From assembly GCF_027580225.2 (NCBI RefSeq), contig NC_073346.2:12612001-12676000 (forward strand): a DNA stretch of 64,000 nucleotides, given 5' to 3'. Of the stretch, positions 48,981 to 61,900 are shown piece after piece. The translations under genes were made by a program, and so were the position numbers. The notes under the pieces were generated by a model. That model saw only the letters and a program-made list of their open reading frames with translations. It did not search any database and had not been told where the DNA came from. The stretch is from Misgurnus anguillicaudatus. Lineage: Eukaryota > Chordata > Actinopteri > Cypriniformes > Cobitidae. The first letter of the stretch is position 1, and every line of letters begins with the position of its first letter.

Positions 48981-49989
48981 TTTCTTTGTAAGTAATATTC
49001 AAATTTTCTGAGATACTGAATTTGGGATTTTCCTTACTTGTCAGTTATACTCATCAAAATTACAAGAAATGAACATTTGAAATATATCAGTCTGTGTGAA
49101 ATGAATGAATATAATATACACATTTCACTTTTTTATTGGAATTGGTGAATTAAACCAACGTTTTCATGATATCCTAATTATATGACCAGCACCTGTATAT
49201 ATCTGCTGCATACCTCCTGCTTACACAGACTTCCATCATCAGCAATGTTCATGGTTTTCCCAAACTACTTTTTAACTTTGTCCACTTGTTGTTTGTTCCC
49301 TTGTTCACTTGATGTTTGTGGGTTAAATCACCACTGATTATCAGCTCTCAGTCTTAAGGTAAGATGATTTTATTTATGAAAGGAAAATTTTGGTACATCA
49401 TTGTGCTAGTTACAATTGGCCATTAAGCTGATTTTGTTAGGCTGATCTGGCAACCCTGCATGTTCCAGTACGCAGACCATGTGCAGACCAAGCAAGAATG
49501 GAAGGCAAAAACTAACTACCTCACGTTACTTCTGAACTGACAAACATGGCACAAGAGAAGAATATAAAAACAAAGTCTTAGAAACTGCTATGACGATACA
49601 ACGTCTGGATCAAGAAATGGCTTAAAGCAGAGTTCATGTGTTTTGGAAGAGGCGTGGCTTTGGAGAACGCTCTGAAGGGAGGGATCTTATGCCTTTAACG
49701 CTAGCTTGCTATGGATAGCCTCCCCAAAATCGCATAAACTACCTTTAATCTTGAAGAATGTTGACACTGCTGCTTGACATGCAGTGATAGCTTGTGTACA
49801 CTAAATACTTGGTTCTTTTTAACCCATGGCTTGGTAAATATTGGACAGAACACAATGTTGGATTAAAAATTTTCCAATCCTGAGTTGTTGCCCAACCATT
49901 TAACAACCCAGCATTAGGTATGTTTTAACCCATCAGTGTGTTTGTAAGGATCCTGCCAAAAGTCTTGTTTAATATTTTTAGTCATGAGG

Positions 49990-51074
49990 GCAGGGTTCTG
50001 ACAGTCCCATGTTCTATGTGAAGGCTCATGACCTTAGGTGTGTTCGAGATCATCCAGCGCTGCGCAGACCGATCAGAAGTTTGCCGCTTGCATTCGAGGG
50101 AGGAGCTGAAGACGGACCCGTCAAGTCAGACAACTGCTGCCTGCTGTAGTGACGTGTGCACCGTGTTTCATCATGAATTAAGTGAATTAGATGGTGAATT
50201 TGTTAAAAACAAACCTTTTAATAAAAAGTTGCAACCAGAAACCTTTAATTTCGAATATTTTAATTGCTGCTTATACTGTATGCCCAAAAATAATGGGAAA
50301 CAAGCCTACATTATTAAAATACCAATAGAGTTTGGTATTTTCGTTTTTATTTTATTACACGACACAATATAACATATGTATGCATATTAACGTGTTTTAC
50401 CTGTTAGAAAAACATGAATTTATAATGTTTATTAGTGAAACTGAAGGTTGGATTAAACTTGAAATGCACATGATCATTGTCATCAGTGAGGCGACCAATC
50501 ATGATGAGCTGTGTCGTCATCATGCTCTGGAGGCCGCGTGGGCTGAGCCAGTCGGCTACTCTCGAAACGCTCTCGCGTTACTTTAAAACCATACGTCACA
50601 GCCACATGCCTGCAGCGGTATCTCAAGTCAGACAAAATTACTAACCGGCATGCACTGCTTCAAGTCAGCCGCCGATCGGTCTGCGCAGCGCTGCATGAAG
50701 TCGAACACACCTGTTGTGTTTCGGGTCATGTTCCTTCGGTGTCTTATCTCTTGTCTCCACACCCTTGTTCTCCCCGTTAATTGTTTAATCATTAGTTCAT
50801 TCCCCTCATCTGTTTTCCCCTTGTTATCTTGTTTAGTTTTTCTTATTTATGTTCTTAGTCCTGTGCAAGTTCATTTTGTATTGTTCCTGTGTAAATTTAG
50901 TCAAGTGTGCAAATATCAAGCCTAGTCGAGTTTAGTGTTTTCTGTCTGTATTTCATGTTTCCTGTTTGTTTTGCCCCCATGTGGGCTCTTGTTTTGTCTT
51001 TGTTAAAATAAAGTGTTTTCTTTTCACCCCCGACATCGCCAGCGCTTGGGTTAATCCGTCCCTGTTCCTGACAG
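49990..51074 (+). mobile_element. probable solo LTR interrupted by the TIR element
   Basis: 50713-51074 is T-rich with AATAAAG at about 51007 and ends CCTGTTCCTGACAG, like the 3' part of a fish Gypsy LTR. TTCTGACAGTCCCATGTTCT at 49996 could be its start, with the TIR element at 50036-50712 inserted. Flanking target duplication not clear. Confidence 0.35.
50036..50712. mobile_element. non-autonomous TIR element
   Basis: AGGTGTGTTCGAGATCATCC at the left pairs with CATGAAGTCGAACACACCT at the right, and both arms contain CAGCGCTGCGCAGACCGATC or its inverse. No transposase. Confidence 0.8.
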
Positions 51075-51179
51075 TGTTCTGTCCAGCTTTTGACATTTAC
51101 ATACATGCATTTGTTAGATGCTTTTTTTTCAAAGTGACTTACAGTGTTTGAAGATACATTATGCAGTATGTATTTTCCC

Positions 51180-51385
51180 TGCACTATGAAAAAAAATGCT
51201 GGGTTATTTTCAACACAGTGTTGGGTCAAAAATAGACCAACCCAACCCATTGGGTTGTAAATTAACCTATGCTGGAGTGCTTCAACTCAAAATGTTGGGT
51301 CAAATATAAAAAAAATGTTGGGGTTAATTTACCCAATTGCTGTTTTCATTTCTTTTTTACCCAACACTGGGTTTAACCCATGAAC
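51180..51385. mobile_element. AACCCAG/TTGGGT-rich MITE
   Basis: AATGCTGGGTTATTTTCAAC, several TTGGGTCAAA and ACCCAACACTGGGTTTAAC motifs. Relative of 15386-15631. Confidence 0.65.
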
Positions 51386-52654
51386 CCATTTAAACAACAG
51401 ACTGAAGGTTATACATCTTGCTCCCGCCATAGCTCCCAAACGACCAAATACTTCACTCAAAAATAAAATATGAATTCGCAAATATTATCTGTGGTAGTGC
51501 ACACACTGTGCAAACATTTAATGAGCCTGTTATGAGACATGTAAAAACAATTTTGCTAGCGTATAAAAATGCAAATTAAAAGTGTTAATGAGATCTGGGA
51601 AGTAATGTTTATATTTATGGTTAAATGTGGCTTTAAATTGCTATCAATATGCAAAGAAATAAATTTGAAGAGCTTTAATTTTTATGTATATCCCAGTCCA
51701 ACATTTTTGTTGTTGTTAAAACAAAACACTTCTAGCTTGAAACAAAACAACACTTACTTTGCTTTCATGAAATATCATTACCATATCTTACTCTCATGCA
51801 TTGAAGTTTGAGCTGTCTGAGTGTCAGCCGTCTGATAATTGGCCTACAAAAGGATACAGAGGAATGTTGCAATGAGCAGAAATCATAATACTTGTGTCAT
51901 TATGTGCTAATGCACTTCCTCACAAGCATATCTCATTGCACACTTTACTCCAAATGTGTTTACTTAATCATTCTAACTTCATTAGCACGGATGTATAGAT
52001 GCAATCCAACGCTTAATGAGTTTGCACTTATCTCTAAGAGTATAGACTGGACAGATCTTTTGTCATCACACACTTATCTCTTAATATATTTACAGATATT
52101 TTCAGAATTAACCATGTAAATCGATCATTTAGATAGAAGACTGTTAAGACCTAAAACTTTAACAACCAGAAAGCAGACCAATTTGAGGAGAATACCCCAC
52201 ATTTACCATGGTTTAATGGGTTATACATGATGGATTGGTACCAGAATAAGATAATGACTTTTTCTAATTTTACAAATCAGGCTACTGACAGTTGCATGCA
52301 ACATTTTCCAAATTTGGGTGGTCGCAGTGAATCAGACATGTGTATACACAACTGCCCCATTGTGTGAATGGCATATTTCAATCAACTTTTAACTTTGAGG
52401 GTCTTGAGGAACACCATGTCCAATTGTGGACCTACATTGTTGAACAGTAAGTGATGTCACACATGAAGTATGAACAATTAGCAGATGGAAAGCCCTCTGG
52501 CAAGTCCTTTTGAAGGGCATCCCAAAATCTGGCTTTCATTCTGTTGATCAGTCATGGATGTGCCCTCTGAGATTAAGAAAAATTTACGACGAATATTTAC
52601 GACAAGTGTCCAGTCTACTGTGCATTATTATATATCTCCTATTGTATTTCACAT
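51386..52654. other. no feature seen
   Basis: AT-rich, no coding potential, no clear repeat boundaries; may include worn 5' sequence of the LINE that follows. Confidence 0.45.
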
Positions 52655-54046
52655 TCTGAGCTTTTGGACATTATTTCTAGCATGAAATCAAAAACTTGTT
52701 CTATGGATGTCATTCCCACAAAGTTACTAAAGGACGTTCTGTCATCTGTGTCGCCTAGCCTAATTTCTATTACCAATAGCTCTATTCTATTGTTCTATTA
52801 TCAACAAACTAGTACTGTTCCATCTTGTCTTAAACAGGCTGTGGTCCATCCTTTACTTAAAAAAGCTAATCTTGATCCCTCTGGTTTTAATAATTACAGG
52901 CCTATTTCTAATCTTCATTATTTGCATTTCTGGAAAAATGTGTTTTAAACCAAATTTCTTTCTACTTAATCTAAAACAACATTCTGGATCCTTTTTAGTC
53001 TAGTGTCAGAGCTAAACACAGTACTGATTCTGAATCTACTCTTTTAAAGGTAGTAAATTACCTCTTACTATCTGCAGACTCTGGTTACTGTATCATTCTT
53101 TTATTACTGGACTTGAGTGCAGCTTTTAATACAGTGGATCACAGTATCCTGTTAAAGAGATTAGACCTTGAAGCTGGCATTTGTGTAGTTGCATTGGATT
53201 GGTTTGCATCACATCTCAGAAGAATGAGTTTTTCAGTGGAAATTGGAAAATTTACATCAAACTCAGTTCCCAACACTTGTGGGGAGCCCCAGGGTTCAAT
53301 TTTGGGTCCAATCTTATTTTCCCTTTATTTACTGCCTCTCTGTTTAATTTTTGAGTCTCATAAAGTGTCATATCACATTTATGCTGCCGACACTTAGCTC
53401 TATTTTCCTTTTTACAGCTTAAAGGAATTTGCAAGCTTAAAATATACTGAGTTTCAATGATTTGGAGACAGTTATTCTTGCGTTCATTTAAACTAGGTTG
53501 GATTATTGTAATGCTTTATGCACGAATAAGTCAGTCCTCATTATCATGCTTACAACTGGTTCAGAACGCCATGGCTCGTTATTAACAGGAACAAAACTAA
53601 GACAACATATCAGATCTGTGTTAGCATCACTTCACTGGTCCAATTCAGAGTTCATCAAGGGTTTAGTATTTGTTTTTAAACCACTTCATGGTCTTGCCCC
53701 TGATTATATTTAGGATATTCCCCATCTCTACTCCCCTGAGAGAAGGCTTAGTTCATCCACCCAGATGTTATTGAGTGTTCCAAAATCACGACTCAAATCC
53801 AAAGGTGACAGGGCTTTCTCATGACTCGACCCAAAACTCTGAAATTTCCTACCGCAGTCCATTACATTATCTCTTTAAGTCTTCTCTTAAAACATTTTTC
53901 CCAAGCTTATTGGAAATTTGGAATTGTATTATTTTTTCTCTGTTTTATTTTAATGTTTTTATTATTTCTTTGTATAAGAACGTTGTGCATCACTTTGGTC
54001 AGCATTTATGTTGTTTTAAAGGGCTATATAAAAACTTGACTTGATT
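52655..54046 (+). mobile_element. degenerate LINE (L2/Rex-like), reverse transcriptase fragments
   Basis: Plus-strand fragments in shifting frames: VIPTKLLKDVL...VVHPLLKKANLDPSGFNNYRP, LLLDLSAAFNTVDHSILLKR, GEPQGSILGPILFSLYLLPL, a mutated active site read as YAAD, LASLHW and LHGLAPDY. The 3' end is GGGCTATATAAAAACTTGAC at about 54025. Stops and frameshifts throughout; much older than the 25-29 kb element. Confidence 0.85.
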
Positions 54047-54351
54047 CATGTATATGATGGAATATTGTGTGGCCTTTAGCAGAATATACAGCATTCCAGT
54101 CGACTCTTATTTCTACAGTCCTCTGTTGCTCACTGAATTGGTAAAGAGATTGAGGAAATGCTGTAGATCCAGAGAGCACTTGTTCTGCTAATTGTTCTGC
54201 TCATTGAGGTATTACACTTCTATGTTGAATGCCGGAAGCTTTAATGCACTGTAAAAGCATTTTGGTGCATTTGGTACTCATCCACCAACAGAAGAAATTA
54301 TGCAAAAAAATATATATTTCATGCATACCTAATGAAGTGTTTTTATTCAAA

Positions 54352-54435
54352 GATGGATGGATGGATGGATGGATGGATGGATGGATGGATGGATGGATGG
54401 ATGGATGGATGGATGGATGGATGGATGGATGGATG

Positions 54436-54518
<83 letters not shown>
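54352..54518. repeat. compound microsatellite, GGAT then GATA
   Basis: About 21 GGAT units to 54436, then about 20 GATA units to 54518, with a clean junction. Confidence 0.98.
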
Positions 54519-55678
54519 CTACACCCTTGTCTGTAAGGTTCCTATTGGTGGTCCTCGATTCCTATAGGACCTATGTTTCATTGCTATTGACAAACATTCA
54601 CCACTTACTGTAAGTGTTTCACATTGGCACCAGAGTGATGGAGATAAAAGCTCTTTCAAACACCTCATATGTCAAAACAACAGGGATAAAATGCTGAATG
54701 ACTTAATTGCTCATATCTGTTTACTCTCATCTTTGTATTGGTTCCTTATCTCAATGCGGATGCTATATGACAAGTGGTGCTTGAGTATCAGTTTATTTGA
54801 ATTGAATGAAATGCTGTTAGTTTTTTTTTGTGGTATTATGACGTATTAATATAATGAAGGGAACTACCCACTACCCTCTCAAGGACTCATTATATCCACC
54901 GCATTAGACATTGTAAACAGTAGCGGAAGTCCTGTGCTCTCCATAAACCATGATCAAACAAAGCTGATGAGAGGACGGTTAAAAAATGGTGAGCAAAATT
55001 GTCAACATGCATGGGGGGGAATAAAGCATGATGATATGGATGGAAAATGTCTTTCATGTTAACAAATGGCTTTTATTTGCTGTGTGCAATATACATCTGG
55101 TGGGCTCTCCGCAGTCATTTCCAATAAAAGGAAGACAGGTAACAACAGCAGTCAATGATGTTACCCCGGTGCCTCACACATTCAAAGAGACCAATAAATA
55201 TATATATATACAATCTCTGCTCACAGGTGCAGTGTTGAAAGGACTGGTGGGGGTCAGGGAAACTCTGACCTTTCAACCTTTGATACTAGGGTGGGTTCAA
55301 TTATAGGGAGACAAGAATTCAGGGGTGCTTTCAACCAATGCCCCAGCAACCCAATCCTGTGCACAATCCAGTACATCCTTTTCCTTTGTACCACCACAGA
55401 GAACAGGTAACTCAATACACGTACTGACGGAAGAAGTCATGCAGACCCTCACATGGTTCATGTTGTTAATGCTGTTTGTTCTGAACTGAAGCAATACGAG
55501 GGATGAATCAATCGGTCCGCCAACTCTCGCTGAAAAGTACCAGTGGCCAAGTGGCCTAATGTTGTTAGTACTTGTAAAGAAACAGACTGAGCGTGGTATC
55601 TTTGTGAGGGTCTTTCAAGTCTGCCAAATTTTTAACTGTTACAATTTCTGTGGATGCTATGTATGTCCTGGGCCTGTG

Positions 55679-55680
<2 letters not shown>

Positions 55681-55716
<36 letters not shown>
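55681..55716. repeat. TC microsatellite
   Basis: Alternating TC for about 32 bp. Confidence 0.95.
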
Positions 55717-55721
<5 letters not shown>

Positions 55722-56025
55722 CTTTCAGGCCAAATCACCATCAGCTCATTTGTGTGAACTTGCCTCGGACCAAGTTAGGGTGATTCCACAGTTTCGGTCC
55801 TCAAGAGGTGTAACGAACAATATAGTTTGTATAATACCCAGTTGTTGTCATAATTTTTTTATTTTAGCTCACTGTTTTGTTTAGGATAGATGTAAGAAAT
55901 ATTAAAGTAAATCTCACTAAGCCTTGGCATTATCATGTAATGAGACTTTATTTTTTTTCCGTCCCCAGAAATTGGGGATGCCAGGGTGAGACATTCAGTG
56001 CCCCCACGAGCCCCCACTTGTTACA

Positions 56026-56285
56026 TTTTCACCCTTTTGGTCTAGGAATTAGGAGAGCGAAATGACAAAAAAGGTTTTTGTAAAAGATAAAATTTACACA
56101 AGTCCTACCACTTTCTCTCCTGAATGCTGTCTAGCAGAAAAATTAAAACTATGATTACTGCTTAAACAAACCTGAGGTTGTTATTTCACTCCGGGTAAGT
56201 TGTCTGAAATGTTTCAATTTTCTCTTTTACAAAAACCTTTTTGTCATTTTCCCTTCCTGACCCCTAAACCAAAAAGGGTGAAAAG
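56026..56285. mobile_element. palindromic MITE, TTTTCACCCTTTT ends
   Basis: TTTTCACCCTTTTGGTCTAG and its inverse at the right (ACCAAAAAGGGTGAAAA); AATGACAAAAAAGGTTTTTG is also inverted inside. Confidence 0.8.
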
Positions 56286-58184
56286 TTTTTATAAGGCATT
56301 ATGCCTGCATTGCCCTTCATTTTCATTCTGGCCCAAAGACCACATGCAAACACTGAGCTCATAGATACAGTATAGTTTGATAGAGTCATGATAAATCTGA
56401 ATGTAATTAGTTTACTCTTGCATTAAAAACCCAACACAATGAACTGCAGTAAGTCATGCATCAACGCCATGGACCACGTGATTGATATTAAACACCCCTG
56501 ACAAGCAAGAGTATTTATAGGTGCTGGTCTGTCCATGTGGCAATGAATACAATGACTGCAAACCATGTTACAGCGTAGTGAGAAAGGCTTTAATATGCCC
56601 GTTTTCCCTTCCTTCACTATCCTAATCCAATTCTGAAGGACTGACTTTCCGGCTCCACCTGACTAATGGAGTGTCAGATCACACTTCCAGTAGCTAAAAA
56701 TACACGTATTCACCCCACCCAGTGACGATGAGAACAATCTAATTCACTTTAAATGTCTTGAGTTGTGATCCATTCTTCCCAGGACACAGCAGCTCGGGCT
56801 TGATCTGTGAGGCGTCAGGATGGCTGGGATGCCCATGTGCTTTCTGTAGGGCTGTAGTGAAGATCTCAGGAACAAACAATTCAGAATGAATTATGAATGA
56901 ACAATTGTGACACTCTCTGTGAAATTCAGGTTCAAGTCACATAATCTAAAAAAGTTTGATTTTACTCATTGACTTCAATCTTTGACATGATATTACTCAG
57001 TCACTATAAAAGATATCAAGGTGGCAATTTAAGTAATTTACCTTAGCTTTAGTTAAGTATTGTGCTTAAGCAAGTAATTTTAACACATGGTCCCTAGCTG
57101 TTGGTACCCTTTCAAAAAGTACACCTGTGTACTTAAAGAGTTCATATTAGTACCACAAACATGCATATTGGTATCAAATCTGTACCTAATTGGTATATAT
57201 TAAGACCTAATATTTAAAGAATGCTCCTCCAGTATGAGCGAGACCATTTCTTCTGACAGTACATCTATCTATATTAAACTTTTCAGCAGGATAACTATTG
57301 ACGGTTTGCAGTCTGGTTTACAGTAATGTGCTGTAATATTGTCATGTCAATGGGGATTCCATTTTGAAATATGATGATGCTTAGTTTATCCCCAATGGAT
57401 TAATCCGTCTGTATGACCACACTGCAAAGTGTGCGTATGTTGCGTAAATGGATGTAATATTGGTGTCAGTATATGTCTCTCATGTGGTCTGTGATCCCCA
57501 TGATCCCCAGTCACCACAGAGCTATTTCCTTCATTCTCAGGTTGCTGTAAAGTGCCCCATTAGAACAAGGCATAAACATTTCAAGCTGACACAGCAAACA
57601 AAATAACCCATTAAAATAGGCATTTCAAAGTATATTATAAGCTTTCAAAATCATCTAATGTTAAGCGAATAAATGGCGAATAAGTGAAATTATTTTTGAC
57701 ATTCCAATATGCTATAGTGAAATGTCTTACATATACTTGTATATTTTATCAAGTATATATTTTTAAGTATTTTAACTGCTTATTTAATAGCATACACTGT
57801 AAAAAATAATTCCTCATTGCACTTACATTTTAAAGTTTAATTAATTTTAGATTTTTTTGAATAGTGAGGAGTTGCTATAAATTATTCTCATCTCTAGTTA
57901 AGTCAGTTTAAATTAATTGCAAATTTGAGTTGATTAAACCTAAAAATTAAGATTTTTTACTGTGTAAAGGAATTTATTCAAATATCGCATCAACAGAAAA
58001 TCATCCACAATCCAGATTAATACTATTTTTATATTTTTAACTTAAAATATGCAAAAAAGCTGCATGATTATAATTAAAATGTATTCAAAAGGGAACCATG
58101 TACAATTTTAAATGTTTTCATTTCATGCATTGTACCGAATTTAGCCAATGGCTAATTTTATCATTGATCAATTTGACTCAAAAT

Positions 58185-58598
58185 AATTATGCAGCTGGTT
58201 GCCAGTAACTTACTGTAGAAGATTACGGGGTGGTTTCCCGGACAGAGATTAGACTAGTCCTAGACTAAAATAAATATATGAGTCGTCCAAACTGAAAACA
58301 ACTTGCACTGACATATCTTAAAATACACCACTGCCCTTTGTTTTGCCTCAAAATTCACACCAGTGATGTTCTAAGGCATGTTTGTTAAAACTAGTTATAT
58401 TTCCTAATTAAAGTAAGGCCTAGTCCTGGCTTAAGCTAATCACTGTCCGGGAAACCGCCCCAAAGACTTGTTAATGTTTAATGTTCATATTACTTTGAAC
58501 AAACTGTTGCCAGTAAATAACATCAATTTAAATCTACAGTAAGTTACTGGCAACTGCCAGTAATACTGTAATTTCCATAAAAAAATTTTTTACAGTGA
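58185..58598. mobile_element. palindromic MITE, family 2 copy c, interrupted
   Basis: Left part GCAGCTGGTTGCCAGTAACT and right part AGTAAGTTACTGGCAACTGC match the family, but the left-centre is replaced by the insertion at 58227-58461. Lies just upstream of the entpd3 promoter region. Confidence 0.8.
58227..58461. mobile_element. GGTTTCCCGGACAG-type MITE nested in family 2 copy c
   Basis: Ends GGTTTCCCGGACAGAGATTA and CACTGTCCGGGAAACC are inverted copies; interior GACTAGTCCTAGACTAAA and CTAGTCCTGGCTTAAG. A familiar cyprinid repeat type. Confidence 0.85.
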
Positions 58599-58609
58599 TT
58601 AGCTAGATA

Positions 58610-58856
58610 GTGTTTGGATATTTGCATTGACACTAATAAGGGTATCATTAACGCCCATGAAAAAAAAGATTATTGGGCTGTGGCCTTAATAGTATGGGTG
58701 GGGCTTCTAATGAAATTTAACGTAAAGCTCATTCTTATTGGGAGTGATAGCAATGCCCCTCCCATGCTGTCTTCTCAGCATGCTTATTCAAACACAAACA
58801 CACACACTCCCGCACATACAACCACACACATTCACAATCTCACGTATCTGAGCAGA
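58610..58856 (+). promoter_or_regulatory. entpd3: candidate entpd3 proximal promoter / 5' UTR
   Basis: Two inverted CCAAT motifs (ATTGGGCTG near 58672 and ATTGGGAG near 58737) and a GGGTGGGGC GC-box-like motif near 58700 lie just upstream of the coding start, followed by a CA-rich segment. No TATA box is clear. Placement is inference from motif clustering only. Confidence 0.35.
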
Positions 58857-58913
58857 ATGATCCATAAGGAGTCTCGGTCTTCAGACCATCTAACAACAGC
58901 CTCACGTAGAGTG
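58857..58913 (+). CDS. entpd3: entpd3 coding exon 1
   Basis: Codes [19 protein letters not shown], the cytoplasmic tail, then donor GTAAGA. The same frame is open upstream to 58614, so an earlier start is possible; this ATG is chosen because the following exon joins in frame and gives a tail of family-like length. Confidence 0.7.
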
Positions 58914-61900
58914 GTAAGACAATACACCTTTAAACTAAATTAATGCATGAAAACATTACAGTTCATGAATCTATGGTGCAAATTTGATATTAACTATTTA
59001 GCATGCAACTTTTCCGAGTCAAACTCATTTCATTGCATAATTCAATGACAATTTTATTTTAATAGCAATTAATTATTTTATTGCCATGGGAAGTGGTTTG
59101 CTCTCTACTGTATTATTTATGTTTTGATGTATTTGTATTAAGCATGATTTAGTCCATAATTGTCTTTCAGTTCTCTACAGTACCTATCAATTATTGCTAA
59201 AGGGAAAACAGTGTTGAGATGTAATATGCATTAGACCACAGAAACCAGAAAAGCCCGACATTAAAATGTAGTAGTCAAAGTAGTTATCTAACCACAGATG
59301 TCTATTAATTAAAATGCACAAATATGTGTTATGGTACAAGATGTTTCCAAGATGAAATGTCCATATAGCTGGTTAAGTAAGGTTTGTAACAGACATTGAC
59401 AGATACGCCTGTGCATGTCTGCTTTTTTCATACAGTACAAGCACGAGAGTAAGTTAATCTGTGCTTTTGTATCAAGTATCATATGAACATATAAATGCTT
59501 TAAATAACAAAACGTTTGTAGATAATTGATGACAGGTTCTTCAGATCAGTGTTCAGGTTGCAAGCTTCAAAAGTTCTTGCTTTATGGCATCACGCTGGCT
59601 CCAGTTAGATCTGTAATGCCTCAGTTTGAAGTTTGCAGTGAGTCTGATATGTTTGATGTTTTTGTTTGTAGGTGATGATGTCAAAAGTGGCAGTAGCTTT
59701 GGCCGCTTTCTTCCTGCTGGCCAGTATAGCGGTCATCATTAGTATAGCAGTTGTACAAACTCATAAGAGGAGATATGTATCCCCTGGACTAAAGGTGACA
59801 TCATTTATAGATATATTTATTTAACATCTATTTTTAATAGTATAAGTGAGAACATATTAACCAGATGAGCCTATCCAGTCTCCTGAGGTTGCGCACAAAT
59901 AGCACGAAGTGCAAAACTCGCGCAACACATACGCCAAACTCCACCCCGGCGTGCACACGACACGCAAGTCCTCCCCATTCACCCAAACGGGGCATCCCTT
60001 CCCGTCGTCCTATTCATTGGCCTCTCAACTTTCCTCTGTCTTTTAAATCATTTTCGCTTGGGTTTAGGGTTAGATTTCAGATTTGCTTAATAAGGTTATT
60101 TAATATACAGGTTTCTCTATGTTTTTGTCCATATTTAAGCCATGGTCGCTTGGAGTTGGGGTTAGAGTTGGGGGTGGGTTAGGATGTCATTTTTAAATAA
60201 CAAAAAGTTGTTCTAACCCTAAACCCAAGCGAAAATGGTAAAAAAAAAAGCAAAAAAACTGAGAAACCAATAAATAAAACGACAAAAAAAGATGCCCCGT
60301 TTAAGTGAATTGGAAGGACTTGTGTATCATATGCACGCCAGGGTGGAATTTGGCATGTGTGTTGCACGGGTTTTGCACGTCGTGCTGTTTATGCGCATTT
60401 TCAGGAGACTGGGCTGGATGAGCGGTTATGTCTGCAATTTGCACATGTTTTTTTTCTGTTGTGGCTTCTCAATTACAAAATAAATGAACAAGAGATCTGT
60501 TGTACTTTTTCTTAAATTCTCCCTTATATTTGTCATATTTTTGCTTATGTAACATTGAGTGTGCTTAAAAACAAGCTGATACATTTTGTTATGACATATG
60601 GGCTATTGTTCAGTGATGAATGACATGTAAAATGTGGTTGATAAAAGACATGACTCATCAGCCATAACGTTTCTTACACACTCCTATGCCTTTTAGGCCA
60701 AACAATTCCTTAACACTGAATAGAAATGCGATTTTTGTAAACGTGAAAAACCTCTCAGATCTGTATTCGGTATAATACAGTATAATACTGTATCTTCATC
60801 CAGGAAGCCACTCTTAAAATCTTTAGATACATGATCCGTTTAAAGTCAATCCTCGAATATTTTCCCAGTGGAACAATGCATTTTTTATATAGCTGCTTTC
60901 GAAAGAGCTTCAGGCTATCAGACAAGTCTGTTCTTGAGTGCTTCACTCAGTAATGACTTTGTCCAGGGCAAATTGCTATTCATCAATATATTTTGCAACT
61001 TGAATGATGTCTTTATGGCTATTTGAGACCAGAAATCTTTATAATGAGTCTTTGAAGGGTTAATCATGTCCATCTTTTGCATTCTCTACAGTATGGTATT
61101 GTACTGGACGCAGGCTCCTCCAAGACTGCTATATATCTCTATGAGTGGCCTGCTGAGAAAGAAAACAACACTGGAGTTGTGACCCAGACAACAAAGTGTC
61201 AGGTCGAAGGTACAAATCCATCAGTTTTAAATTGTGGGTTATAACAGGAGACGGCAGCCCATGCAGTCGTTATATAGTGATGGTCAATAATTAAGAGATA
61301 TTGGTGGCACTTTTCTACGAATATGATACAACACAAATCTGTTGTTGTGCCTATTATATATACACTGATTATTATATAACATAACATTACTCTAACATGA
61401 AAAGTGGTTTGTTGTAAACACATAACATCATGTCTGATCTTTTCCACCTCAGGGATTTTGGCATTCCTGACTGTATCTGAAAAGTTCAGATGCAAAAGAT
61501 AAACAGTTGTAAAAACAGTGCTCAGCAAATATTATACGTTAATCAAATACTTCCGCTTTTCAAATCCACTTAATCAGGTCATTTGGAAATACCGCTTAAT
61601 TCCATTAAACGGCATGAAGATTTTTAGCAAAGTCCTTTAAGTGCACAAAAGAAGAATCAGAGGTTTTCTGAATATATAAGCATGTTGAATTAATTTTTGA
61701 GTCTTATTTAGAAAAGAGAGTGAAGAGTGACTGGAGACGATTTTCAGAAGTGGAGATTTTTGCATGGATTTAGAGTTTTTGCAGCGAACGACCAGCCTGA
61801 TCTCACAAAAAATCGTACATATTTTACGAGTTGGCTAATTCGTATCAATTCATATGAAGTTCATACGATTCTCATGAAAAACAACAAGGAAACCGAACCC

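Larger units (their letters stand above)
54519..58184. other. intergenic, mostly unrecognised
   Basis: Apart from the TC run, the 56026 MITE, a GTACC-type fragment (57085-57190) and one copy of a dispersed motif (56967-57019), nothing with coding potential or clear structure is seen. Confidence 0.45.

Noticed and set aside
58614..58943. Stand-alone 109-residue protein
   Set aside because: It is the open 5' flank plus the first coding exon of entpd3 read through the donor into the intron.
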